Shown here: piece by piece, positions 45,972-54,018 of the stretch
How positions within the stretch are numbered: position 1 is the stretch's first letter
Layout of the letters: each line of letters starts with the position of its first letter
From: Zeimonas sp032027205
Lineage (GTDB): Bacteria > Pseudomonadota > Gammaproteobacteria > Burkholderiales > Burkholderiaceae_E
Assembly: GCA_032027205.1 (NCBI GenBank)
Contig: JAVSMN010000001.1
Span: 2,793,418-2,857,417 of the forward strand
Direction: 5' to 3'
DNA length: 64,000 bases
Notes under the pieces: model-generated
Told to the model about the DNA's origin: nothing
The model's database searches: none
Seen by the model: only the letters and a program-made list of their open reading frames with translations
Translations under genes and position numbers: made by a program

Positions 45972-46930
45972 GTGCTTCCTTCGCGATGAGCGCCGGCGAC
46001 GGCGCGGCAGCGGCTTGCGCCGAATCGACCGCGGGCGACGGCCTGCCTTTCGACGCGTGGATCGCCGATCGGCGCGTGCGCGTCGAGCGCGCGCTCGATC
46101 GCACGCTCGCGTCGGCCGATTCGCATCCGGCGCGGCTGCACGAGGCGATGCGCTACGCCGCGCTGGGCGGCGGAAAGCGCATTCGCGCGCTGCTCGTGCA
46201 CGCCGCCGGGGAGGCGCTCGGCGCGCCGGCGGGCGCGCTCGACTGCGCGGCCAGTGCGGTCGAGCTGATTCACGCGTATTCGCTGGTGCACGACGACATG
46301 CCGTGCATGGACGACGACGTCCTGCGCCGCGGCCGGCCCACCGTGCACGTCGCCTACGGCGAGGCGCTCGCGATGCTGGTCGGCGATGCGCTGCAGGCGC
46401 TCGCCTTCGAGGCGCTCGCCGCCGTCGCCGACGAAGGGGTCGACGCGCGTGCGGCGCTTTCGATGATCGCCGAACTCGCCCGTGCATCGGGCTCGGTCGG
46501 CATGGTCGGCGGACAGGCGATCGACCTCGCTTCGGTCGGCGTCGCGCTCGACGCGGTTTCGCTCGAGGATATGCACCGGCGCAAGACTGGCGCGCTGCTG
46601 GCTGCGTCGGTGCGGCTGGGCGGCGCCTGCGGGCCGCGCGCGGTCTCGTCGATGCCGGTGCTGTCGCGCTACGCCGATGCGATCGGCCTGGCCTTCCAGA
46701 TCGTCGATGACATCCTCGACGTCGAGGGCGACTCGGTCACGCTGGGCAAGACGGCCGGCAAGGACGCCGACGCCGACAAGCCCACCTACGTATCGACGCT
46801 CGGACTCGAGGCGGCGCGCGCACTCGCCGAGCGCCTGCGCGTACAGGCGCACGAGGCGATCGCGCCGCTCGGGTCGCGCGCGGCGCGCCTGGCGGCGCTC
46901 GCCGACCGCATCGTCCTGCGCCGGGCGTGA
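45968..46930 (+). CDS. ispA: Farnesyl diphosphate synthase
   Basis: Condenses IPP with DMAPP/GPP to farnesyl diphosphate, the precursor for ubiquinone and undecaprenyl chains. 320 residues. GGGKRIRALLVHAAGEALG, first Asp-rich motif SLVHDDMPCMDDDVLRRG, GGQAIDL, and second Asp-rich motif FQIVDDILDVEGD are present. The four-residue spacing of the first Asp-rich motif is normal for bacterial IspA. ATG 45968 overlaps the xseB stop, and the frame's upstream extension into xseB is not homologous. Confidence 0.96.
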   Translation: MSASFAMSAGDGAAAACAESTAGDGLPFDAWIADRRVRVERALDRTLASADSHPARLHEAMRYAALGGGKRIRALLVHAAGEALGAPAGALDCAASAVELIHAYSLVHDDMPCMDDDVLRRGRPTVHVAYGEALAMLVGDALQALAFEALAAVADEGVDARAALSMIAELARASGSVGMVGGQAIDLASVGVALDAVSLEDMHRRKTGALLAASVRLGGACGPRAVSSMPVLSRYADAIGLAFQIVDDILDVEGDSVTLGKTAGKDADADKPTYVSTLGLEAARALAERLRVQAHEAIAPLGSRAARLAALADRIVLRRA

Positions 46931-46955
46931 ACGAGATCCCGCGCGAGAGCCCACG

Positions 46956-48914
46956 ATGCAGCCGCACGACCCGCCAGCGCCGACCCTGTTGTCGACGATC
47001 GACGACCCGTCGCAGCTGCGCAAGCTCGACCGCGCTGCGCTCGCGCAGCTCGCGCGCGAACTGCGCTCCTTCGTGCTCGAGTCGGTCTCGCGCACCGGCG
47101 GGCATCTGTCGTCGAATCTCGGCACGGTCGAGCTCGCCATCGCGCTGCACTACGTCTTCGATACGCCGCGCGACCGGCTGATCTGGGACGTCGGCCACCA
47201 GAGCTACCCGCACAAGATCCTCACCGGGCGTCGCGCGCGGATGACCACGTTGCGCCAGCACGGCGGCATCTCGGGCTTTCCCCGGCGCAGCGAGAGCGAA
47301 TACGACGCCTTCGGCACCGCCCATTCGTCCACCTCGATCTCGGCGGCGCTCGGCATGGCGGTCGCGTCGCGCAACAAGGGCGAGGGCGTCGGCCCCGCGC
47401 GTCGTCGTCACGTCGCGGTGATCGGCGATGGCGCGATGACCGCCGGCATGGCCTTCGAGGCGTTGAACAATGCCGGGGTGACGCCCGACATCGACCTGCT
47501 CGTCGTCCTCAACGACAACGACATGTCGATCTCGCCCCCGGTGGGGGCGCTGAACCGCTATCTCGCGCGCCTGCTGTCGAGCCGCTTCTACACGAAGGCG
47601 CGCGACGTCGGTCGGGCGATGCTGCAGAACGTACCGCCGCTGCTCGAGCTGGCCAAGCGGCTCGAGGAGCACGCGAAGGGTTTCGTCATGCCGGCGACGA
47701 TGTTCGAGGAGTTCGGCTTCAACTACGTCGGCCCGATCGACGGCCACGATCTCGACAGCCTCGTGCCCACGCTGCAGAACCTGCGCGAGCTGCGCGGCCC
47801 GCAGTTCCTGCACGTGGTCACGCGCAAGGGCCAGGGCTACAAGCTTGCCGAGGCCGATCCGGTGCTGTACCACGGTCCCGGCCGCTTCGACCCGCACGAG
47901 GGGATCCGTACGCCATCGACGCCGCAACGGCCCACCTATACGCAGGTGTTCTCCGACTGGATCTGCGACATGGGCGCGCTCGACGAGCGGCTGATTGCGA
48001 TCACGCCGGCGATGCGCGAGGGGTCGGGGCTGGTCGAGTTCGAGCGGCGCTTCCCGCAACGCTATTTCGACGTCGGCATCGCCGAGCAGCACGCCGTCAC
48101 CTTTGCCGCCGGGCTCGCCTGCGAGGGAATGAAGCCGGTCGTGGCGATCTACAGCACGTTCCTGCAACGCGGCTACGACCAGCTCGTGCACGACGTCGCG
48201 CTGCAGAACCTGCCGGTGGTGTTCGCGCTGGACCGCTCGGGCATCGTCGGCGCCGACGGTGCGACGCACGCGGGTGTCTACGACTATGCCTACCTGCGCT
48301 GCGTGCCGAACCTCGTCGTGATGGCGCCGTCGGACGAGAACGAATGCCGGCAGATGCTGTACACGGCATTCCGCCACGACGGCCCGGCCGCGGTGCGTTA
48401 TCCGCGTGGAGCCGGCATCGGGGCGCAGGTGTTGCAGGATCTCACCGCCATTCCGCTCGGGCGCGCCGAGGTGCGACGTGAATGCCGGCGGGAGCACCGC
48501 GGCGCGGGTCCGCGCATCGCGCTGCTCGCCTTCGGCACGATGCTCGCGCCCGCGCTCGCGGCGGGCGAGGCGCTCGATGCCACCGTGGTGAACATGCGTT
48601 TCGTCAAGCCGATCGACGTCGCGCTGTTGCGCGAGCTGGCCGCTTCGCACGATGCTTTCGTCACGATCGAGGAGCACGTCGTCATGGGCGGGGCCGGCAG
48701 CGCAGTCGCCGAGGCCTTCGCCGCCGAGGCGATCGTGCGTCCGCTGCTCCAACTGGGGCTGCCCGACCACCACGTCGAGCATGGCGACCAGTCGCAACTG
48801 CTGCGAGCCGAAGGGCTCGACGCCGCCGGCATCGAGCGATCGGTGCGCGCGCGCTTCGACGACCGATCCGGCATCGACAAGTCGCCGCGGCTCGTCGCCA
48901 GCGGCGGCGGCTGA
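46956..48914 (+). CDS. dxs: 1-deoxy-D-xylulose-5-phosphate synthase
   Basis: Thiamine diphosphate enzyme making DXP from pyruvate and glyceraldehyde 3-phosphate, first step of the MEP isoprenoid pathway. 652 residues, normal length. Markers are RTGGHLSSNLGTVELAIALH (split at residue 20), DVGHQSYPHKILTGR, the thiamine motif GDGAMTAGMAFEALNNAG with VLNDNDMSIS, FDVGIAEQHAVTFAAGLA and the transketolase C-terminal domain with EEHVVMGGAGSAV. Supplies ispA immediately upstream; ATG 46956. Confidence 0.97.
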   Translation: MQPHDPPAPTLLSTIDDPSQLRKLDRAALAQLARELRSFVLESVSRTGGHLSSNLGTVELAIALHYVFDTPRDRLIWDVGHQSYPHKILTGRRARMTTLRQHGGISGFPRRSESEYDAFGTAHSSTSISAALGMAVASRNKGEGVGPARRRHVAVIGDGAMTAGMAFEALNNAGVTPDIDLLVVLNDNDMSISPPVGALNRYLARLLSSRFYTKARDVGRAMLQNVPPLLELAKRLEEHAKGFVMPATMFEEFGFNYVGPIDGHDLDSLVPTLQNLRELRGPQFLHVVTRKGQGYKLAEADPVLYHGPGRFDPHEGIRTPSTPQRPTYTQVFSDWICDMGALDERLIAITPAMREGSGLVEFERRFPQRYFDVGIAEQHAVTFAAGLACEGMKPVVAIYSTFLQRGYDQLVHDVALQNLPVVFALDRSGIVGADGATHAGVYDYAYLRCVPNLVVMAPSDENECRQMLYTAFRHDGPAAVRYPRGAGIGAQVLQDLTAIPLGRAEVRRECRREHRGAGPRIALLAFGTMLAPALAAGEALDATVVNMRFVKPIDVALLRELAASHDAFVTIEEHVVMGGAGSAVAEAFAAEAIVRPLLQLGLPDHHVEHGDQSQLLRAEGLDAAGIERSVRARFDDRSGIDKSPRLVASGGG

Positions 48915-48960
48915 GCGAGCGCGGATCTCGCTCGTGCGCCCGCAATTCCTGGAGGGTTCG

Positions 48961-49773
48961 ATGAACGTTCGCGACAGCGCCGCGCTCGGCGACACACTGC
49001 TCGACGTGCAGGGCAGCGCCGACCGGCGGCAGCTGCCGATCCAGCGCGTCGGCGTGAAGGGCCTGCGCTATCCGCTGCGCTGGCGCGCCAGCGCGGGCGA
49101 GCAGCCGAGCGTAGGCCGCTTCGGCCTGTACGTCGCGTTGCCGGCCGATCAGAAGGGCACGCACATGTCGCGTTTTCTCGCACTGCTCGAGCGCCGCCTG
49201 GCAGAGGGCGAGCCGGCGCTCGATGCGGCCGGCGTGCGCGCGATGTTCGACGAGATGCTCGTGCTGCTCGAAGCCGATGCCGGATGCATCGAGGCGAGCC
49301 TGCCGCTGTTCGTCCGCAAGAGCGCGCCCGTCTCCGGCGTGCAGAGCCTGATGGACTACGAACTGTCGGTGGTCGTCGACGGCGATGCGCGCGACCCGGT
49401 GACCACGCTCACCGTCGTCGTCCCGGTGACGAGCCTGTGTCCGTGCTCGAAGTCGATCTCCGAATACGGCGCGCACAACCAGCGTTCGCACGTCACCGTG
49501 TCGATCGAAGGCGTCGAGCCGGTCGACCCGGAGGAGATCATCGCGATTGCCGAAGCGCAAGCCTCCAGCGAGCTGTACGGCCTGCTCAAACGCGTCGACG
49601 AGAAGCACGTCACCGAGCGTGCCTACGAAAACCCGAAGTTCGTCGAAGACCTCGTGCGCGACGTAGCCGTCGCACTACGCGCCGATGCGCGCATCCGCCG
49701 CTTCGTCGTCGAGGCGGAGAATTTCGAGTCGATTCACAATCATTCCGCACTCGCTCGCATTGCGAGCGAGTGA
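48961..49773 (+). CDS. folE2: GTP cyclohydrolase FolE2
   Basis: Type IB GTP cyclohydrolase I making dihydroneopterin triphosphate for folate, and metal-flexible compared with FolE. 270 residues. Family blocks are GVKGLRYPLRW, FGLYVALPADQKGTHMSRF, the catalytic Cys region VPVTSLCPCSKSISEYGAHNQR (split near residue 158), and ERAYENPKFVEDLVRDV. ATG 48961 is preceded by GGAGG five bases upstream. Its final codons form a perfect 25-base palindrome. Last gene of the xseB operon. Confidence 0.96.
   Translation: MNVRDSAALGDTLLDVQGSADRRQLPIQRVGVKGLRYPLRWRASAGEQPSVGRFGLYVALPADQKGTHMSRFLALLERRLAEGEPALDAAGVRAMFDEMLVLLEADAGCIEASLPLFVRKSAPVSGVQSLMDYELSVVVDGDARDPVTTLTVVVPVTSLCPCSKSISEYGAHNQRSHVTVSIEGVEPVDPEEIIAIAEAQASSELYGLLKRVDEKHVTERAYENPKFVEDLVRDVAVALRADARIRRFVVEAENFESIHNHSALARIASE
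49748..49772. terminator. Perfect 12-bp inverted repeat at the end of folE2
   Basis: CACTCGCTCGCA (49748-49759) and its exact complement (49761-49772) flank a single base, covering the last codons of folE2 through two bases of its TGA. In RNA it would give a stem of about 10 bp. No T-run follows; a 19-base dispersed repeat starts two bases later. It may end transcription between convergent folE2 and ahpD. Confidence 0.5.
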
Positions 49774-49792
49774 GGCCCCTTCACCCTTCACT
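49774..49792. repeat. Copy 2 of a 19-base dispersed repeat
   Basis: GGCCCCTTCACCCTTCACT, identical to 42379-42397. It begins directly after the folE2 stop codon, in the 38-base gap before the convergent ahpD gene. Confidence 0.6.
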
Positions 49793-49811
49793 GTGGCGTA
49801 AGCAGCGGCGA

Positions 49812-50339
49812 TTACGCCGCCACCAGATCCGCAACGCGAAGCGCTGGCGCACTCGCAACGACCACCGCGGCAATTCGCCCCACGTCGCGCAATTGCACCG
49901 TCGTCCAGCCCGCCTTCTGCAGCAGTTCGTAGTGCGAGCGCACGCAGAAGTGGCATTTGCCCACGGCAGAGGCGGCGAGGGCGAAGGCCTCGAAGCGTTC
50001 GGGCGCGACGCCACCGTGCGTTGCATAGGCCTGCATCCGCAGTTCGGCGCGCTGCTTGCGCAGCTCCGGGTCGTCGGCCATTTCGACGTACGGATACCAG
50101 ATGTTGTTCATGCCCATCAACGCCGCCGCCGACAGCGCCGCGGTCGCATCGGTTTCGTCGAGCTGCTCGCGGAACGCCTCGACCAGGTCGTCACTGCCCG
50201 CCGCGTAGGCGGCGGCCAGTGCGCAGCCGAGCGCGTCGGCCGGCGCGAGACTCGAGCGCTGGACGACGGCGTCCAGGTTCAGCCGGATGTCCTTCGCGAA
50301 ATCGGGGATTCGCGAACGGACGGCTTCGAGCTTCGTCAT
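49812..50339 (-). CDS. ahpD: Alkyl hydroperoxide reductase AhpD
   Basis: 175-residue AhpD-family (carboxymuconolactone decarboxylase fold) protein; reduces AhpC or acts as a weak peroxidase. The redox CxxC is in SAVGKCHFCVRSHYELL (Cys near 130 and 133) with the conserved downstream His. It lies 13 bases downstream of ahpC in the same direction, so the two form an antioxidant operon. ATG 50339. Confidence 0.93.
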   Translation of the reverse strand: MTKLEAVRSRIPDFAKDIRLNLDAVVQRSSLAPADALGCALAAAYAAGSDDLVEAFREQLDETDATAALSAAALMGMNNIWYPYVEMADDPELRKQRAELRMQAYATHGGVAPERFEAFALAASAVGKCHFCVRSHYELLQKAGWTTVQLRDVGRIAAVVVASAPALRVADLVAA

Positions 50340-50352
50340 TGCCGTCCTCCGG

Positions 50353-50901
50353 TCAGAGCGTGTCGCCGCCGACTGCGCGGTTGCACGGGCACAGCTCGTC
50401 GGTCTGCAGTCCGTCGAGGATGCGCAGCGTCTCGTCCGGATTGCGTCCGACGTTCAGGTTGTTCACCGTCACGTGCTGGATCGTGTTGTCCGGATCGACG
50501 ATGAACGTCGCGCGCAGTGCGACGCCTTCGCTCTTCTCGCGGATGCCGAGCTGATCGACCAACGAACCCGTCGTGTCGGCGAACTGCCACTGCTTCAGGT
50601 TCTTCAGGTCGGGGTGCTCGCGGCGCCAGGCCAGCTTGACGAACTCGTTGTCGGTCGAACCGGCGAGCACGACCGTGTCACGCTCCTCGAAGTTGCCGAC
50701 CAGCTTGTCATAGCCGACGATCTCGGTGGGGCACACGAAGGTGAAGTCCTTCGGGTAGAAGTAGATGATCTTCCACTTGCCCGGGAACGACTTCTCGGTG
50801 ATCTCTTCGAAGGCGCTGACGCCTTTCTCTTCGGGCTGGTTGAACTTCGGCTTGACGCCGATCACGCGGAAGGCTTCGAGCTTGTCGCCAACGGTTTTCA
50901 T
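50353..50901 (-). CDS. ahpC: Peroxiredoxin AhpC
   Basis: 182-residue typical 2-Cys peroxiredoxin reducing hydrogen and organic peroxides. Peroxidatic Cys57 lies in YPKDFTFVCPTE, the conserved VLAGSTDNEFVKLAW follows, and the resolving Cys (171, with a second at 173) is in TDELCPCN. ATG 50901 is chosen over a GTG-led extension upstream because the family starts here and GGGAG precedes it. An OxyR-like element lies about 95-130 bases upstream. Confidence 0.95.
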   Translation of the reverse strand: MKTVGDKLEAFRVIGVKPKFNQPEEKGVSAFEEITEKSFPGKWKIIYFYPKDFTFVCPTEIVGYDKLVGNFEERDTVVLAGSTDNEFVKLAWRREHPDLKNLKQWQFADTTGSLVDQLGIREKSEGVALRATFIVDPDNTIQHVTVNNLNVGRNPDETLRILDGLQTDELCPCNRAVGGDTL

Positions 50902-50994
50902 CGAGTGACTCCCTTCTTCGGTGGTGGTGCCGCCGGGCACGACACCCGGCGCGATGAAGGAATTCTCGACGCGTGGGAGTAATCAGTCCAACGA

Positions 50995-51031
50995 ATAAAA
51001 ACGATCTTTCCGATCGATTATTCCGATCTAT
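50995..51031 (-). promoter_or_regulatory. OxyR-like binding site upstream of ahpC
   Basis: On the minus strand four tetrads with exact seven-base spacers read ATAG, TAAT, AAAG, TTAT, matching the OxyR pattern ATAG-CTAT-ATAG-CTAT at 12 of 16 positions. It stands in the AT-richest part of the region, about 94 bases from the ahpC ATG, and overlaps the last codons of the deacetylase gene. Peroxide-induced ahpCD expression would fit. Confidence 0.45.
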
Positions 51032-52010
51032 AAGAGTGCCGATCGGGCACGCCGGCGCGAGCGCCGTTGCCCGTCTCGACGTTCCTCTTCCTTCTTTCTT
51101 CCCCCTTTTCTGCCCCCTGCACCGCGAGCGTGCCGCTGCGTCCCGCAACGGCGCCAACGCCCACGCGGTGCGCCGGCAGCGCGCCCGTGTCGAGCGAGGC
51201 GAAGAGCCCGTCGAGGCCGACGAGGCTCCAGCCCTGCGCGCGCCAGCCGCGCAGCAGCCGCTCGAAGACGTCGCCCAGGCGGCCGCCCTCCAGTTCGGCA
51301 TGCAATGTGTAGACGTGCATGTCGGACGACGGCTTTGCCGTGAGCGCGAGCAGCCGCGCGTCCACGTTGCGCGCGGTGGCGCCGTGAAGGCCGATCATCT
51401 CGTCGAGCGTCGGCAGCGTCGTCGGCAGTTGCGGCACGCCAATCTCGTGGCCTTCCGCATCCACCGGTCGAAACGGGTGCGTGCCGCGCGTATCGGACGC
51501 GTAGGCAAAGCCCAGTTCGCGTTCGAGCGGCCACGCAGCGTCGTTCATCTGCCAGCCCGCCGCGCCGTGCACGCGCGGCGCCGCGCCGAAGATCTCGCCG
51601 AAGCGTTCGACGGCAAGGCGCATCTGCTCGCGTGTCCACCCGGCGTCGCGCTCGGCAACGCGGTCCTGCCAGAGCACGTGATCCCAGCAGTGCACGCCGA
51701 CCTCGAAGCCGCGCTCGCGCACCTTGCGCATCACCGCAGCTTCGCGGCGCCCGATGTCGGGGCCGGGCAGCAGCGTGCCGTACAGCAGCGTGCGCACTCC
51801 GTAGTGCTCGACGACCGAGGTGCGCGAGACCTTGCCGAGGAAGCCCGGTCGCAGCGCGCGACGGATCGCGCGGCCGGTGTGATCGGGACCGAGGCTGAAC
51901 AGGAAGCTCGCGCGCGCGTCGTTGCGTTCGAGCGCCTCGAGCAGCCGCGGTACGCCGTCGCGCGTGCCGAGCCAGGTGTCGACGTCGATCTTCAGCGCGA
52001 GACGACGCAT
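51018..52010 (-). CDS. arnD: ArnD-like 4-deoxy-4-formamido-L-arabinose-phosphoundecaprenol deformylase
   Basis: 330-residue polysaccharide deacetylase-fold protein that removes the formyl group from undecaprenyl-P-L-Ara4FN. It opens MRRLALKIDVDTWLGTRDGV, with the metal-binding Asp of the fold; EVGVHCWDHVLWQDR carries the His ligands and GFAYASDTRGTHPF the next conserved block. The C-terminal 40 residues are basic and low-complexity. ATG 52010 shares a base with the TAA of the preceding arn gene (TAATG). Last gene of the arn operon; its end overlaps the ahpC control region. Confidence 0.9.
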   Translation of the reverse strand: MRRLALKIDVDTWLGTRDGVPRLLEALERNDARASFLFSLGPDHTGRAIRRALRPGFLGKVSRTSVVEHYGVRTLLYGTLLPGPDIGRREAAVMRKVRERGFEVGVHCWDHVLWQDRVAERDAGWTREQMRLAVERFGEIFGAAPRVHGAAGWQMNDAAWPLERELGFAYASDTRGTHPFRPVDAEGHEIGVPQLPTTLPTLDEMIGLHGATARNVDARLLALTAKPSSDMHVYTLHAELEGGRLGDVFERLLRGWRAQGWSLVGLDGLFASLDTGALPAHRVGVGAVAGRSGTLAVQGAEKGEERRKRNVETGNGARAGVPDRHSYRSE

Positions 52011-53062
52011 TACGGCGTTTCGTCGTTCAGCGAGCGCGCGGCCGGCATCCGGCTGCGGTAGTGCTCGAAGATGCGCACCAGCGCCTCGCGCATGTCGATG
52101 GTCGGCGCCCAGCCGAGCTCCGCGCACGTGTTCTCGATCGACGGGACGCGGTCGCGCACGTCCTGGTAGCCGCTGCCGTAGTAGTCCTGCGCGCTCGTGT
52201 CGACGAGCGTGACGCGCGCGGCGTTGTCGCGATACTCGGGGTAGCCGGCGGCGATGTCGAGCATCATCTGCGCCAGCTCGCGCACCGAATGGTGGTTCTC
52301 CGGATTGCCGATGTTGTAGATGCGGCCGCGGGCGCGGTCGTCGCGATTCTCGATGATCTTCATCAGCGCCGCGATGCCGTCGTCGACGAAGGTGAACGAG
52401 CGCCGTTGCTGGCCGCCGTCGACGAGCTTTATCGGCTCGCCGCGCACGATGTGGCCGAAGAACTGCGTGACGACGCGGCTCGACCCCTCGCGCGGCGTGT
52501 CGATGCTGTCCAGGCCGCCGCCGATCCAGTTGAACGGGCGAAACAGCGTGTAGCGCAGGCCACGCTCGAGCCCGTAGGCGTGGATCACGCGGTCCATCAG
52601 TTGCTTCGAGCAGGCGTAGATCCAGCGCTGCTTGCCGATCGGTCCGTAGACGAGCTCGGAGGTCTCGGGGTCGAAGCGCTCGTCACGGCACATGCCGTAG
52701 ACCTCGGAGGTCGACGGGAAGACCAGGTGCTTGCCGTAGTGCAGGCAGTGCCGCACCACCGGCAGGTTGGCCTCGAAGTCGAGCTCGAAGACGCGCAGCG
52801 GCTCCTTCACGTAGGTAGCCGGCGTGGCGATCGCCACCAGTGGAAGCACGACGTCGCACTTCTTCACGTGGTACTCGATCCACTCGCGGTTGATCGTGAT
52901 GTCGCCTTCGAAGAAGCGCAGCCGCGGATGCCCTATCCATTCGGCGATCCGATCGTCGTGCATGTCGATGCCATGCACCTCCCAGTCGGTCTGCGACAGG
53001 ATCGCGCGCGTCAGGTGGTGTCCGATGAAACCGTCGATGCCGAGGATGAGAACGCGCTTCAT
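52010..53062 (-). CDS. UDP-glucuronate decarboxylase/UDP-4-keto-pentose synthase (ArnA C-domain equivalent)
   Basis: 350-residue short-chain dehydrogenase-fold enzyme. NAD-binding ILGIDGFIGHHLTRAI, PSTSEVYGMCRDERFDP, the catalytic Tyr-x3-Lys in WIYACSKQLMDRVIHAYG, and RPFNWIGGGLDS, all as in the ArnA decarboxylase domain. It makes UDP-4-keto-pentose for L-Ara4N; stand-alone relatives can also release UDP-xylose. In enterics this is fused to the formyltransferase; here it is separate and starts in a four-base overlap (ATGA) with it. Confidence 0.92.
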   Translation of the reverse strand: MKRVLILGIDGFIGHHLTRAILSQTDWEVHGIDMHDDRIAEWIGHPRLRFFEGDITINREWIEYHVKKCDVVLPLVAIATPATYVKEPLRVFELDFEANLPVVRHCLHYGKHLVFPSTSEVYGMCRDERFDPETSELVYGPIGKQRWIYACSKQLMDRVIHAYGLERGLRYTLFRPFNWIGGGLDSIDTPREGSSRVVTQFFGHIVRGEPIKLVDGGQQRRSFTFVDDGIAALMKIIENRDDRARGRIYNIGNPENHHSVRELAQMMLDIAAGYPEYRDNAARVTLVDTSAQDYYGSGYQDVRDRVPSIENTCAELGWAPTIDMREALVRIFEHYRSRMPAARSLNDETP

Positions 53063-54018
53063 GGAGTGGATGTTCCTGGTGAATCGGGGCGGGGCGGCAG
53101 CGGCGGCAGGACGAGTCGCTCGCCGAACACGGCGGTGAAGCGATCGGCGTCGAGCGGAGCAGCGTCGAGTTGCGCGTCGAGCACGCGCAATCGCTTTCCG
53201 TCGGCGCCGAACAGCGACAACTGGCCGGCGACGACGCGCATCTCGGCCGGCACCGGGTTGCGCGCACCGTCGGCCGCGATCGTGCGCCAGACGTGGAGCC
53301 TGCCTTGCGGGAGGTCGACGAAGGCGCCGGGGAACGGACGCGAGACGGCGCGAACGAAGTCGTGCAGCGCGCGCGCGGGCAGCGCCGGGTCGATCCTCCC
53401 GTCCTCGGGCCGGCGCGCGCCGAAGCGCGTGGCCGCCGAGTGATCCTGCTCGCGCAGCACGGCGCTGCCGTCGAGCAACGCGGGCAGGCTGCGCCACAGC
53501 ACGATCTCGGCGGCGACGCAGATCTTCGCGTAGACCTCGCGCGCGTCGTCGTCGGGCAGGATCGGCACCGCCTGCTGGTCGACGATCGCACCGGCGTCGG
53601 CCTTGCGGGTCATCGCGTGCAGCGTGGCGCCGGTCTCGATTTCGCCGTGCAGGATCGCCCAGTTCAGCGGCACGCGGCCGCGATACTTCGGCAGCAGCGA
53701 GCCGTGCACGTTGAAGCCGCCGTGCGGCGCGACGGCGAGCAGGCGCTCGTCGAGCATCCGCCGATAGTAGAAGGAGAAGAGGAAGTCGGGACGCGCCTCG
53801 CGCACGCGCGCGAGCATTGCGTCGGTGTTCGGATCGTCGGGCGAGATGACGTCGATGCCGCGTTCCTCGGCAGTGGCGCGCACGCTGTCGAACCAGATCG
53901 TTTCGGTCGGGGAGTCGTCGTGCGTGACGACGAGCGCGACGTCGACGCCGCGCGCGAGCAGCGTGCGCAGGCAGCGCACGCCGATCTGGTGGTAGGCGAA
54001 GACGACGGCGCGCGTCAC
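53059..54018 (-). CDS. UDP-L-Ara4N formyltransferase (ArnA N-domain equivalent)
   Basis: 319 residues, Fmt-type formyltransferase. FNVHGSLLPKYRGRVPLNWAI carries the catalytic Asn and His (about residues 98-112, quoted across its core), followed by GATLHAMTRKADAGAIVDQ with the catalytic Asp and the C-terminal OB-like domain. It formylates UDP-L-Ara4N using 10-formyl-THF. GTG start 54018 overlaps the arnC stop (GTGA); no ATG is near. Separate from the decarboxylase, unlike bifunctional ArnA of E. coli. Confidence 0.9.
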   Translation of the reverse strand: MTRAVVFAYHQIGVRCLRTLLARGVDVALVVTHDDSPTETIWFDSVRATAEERGIDVISPDDPNTDAMLARVREARPDFLFSFYYRRMLDERLLAVAPHGGFNVHGSLLPKYRGRVPLNWAILHGEIETGATLHAMTRKADAGAIVDQQAVPILPDDDAREVYAKICVAAEIVLWRSLPALLDGSAVLREQDHSAATRFGARRPEDGRIDPALPARALHDFVRAVSRPFPGAFVDLPQGRLHVWRTIAADGARNPVPAEMRVVAGQLSLFGADGKRLRVLDAQLDAAPLDADRFTAVFGERLVLPPLPPRPDSPGTSTP

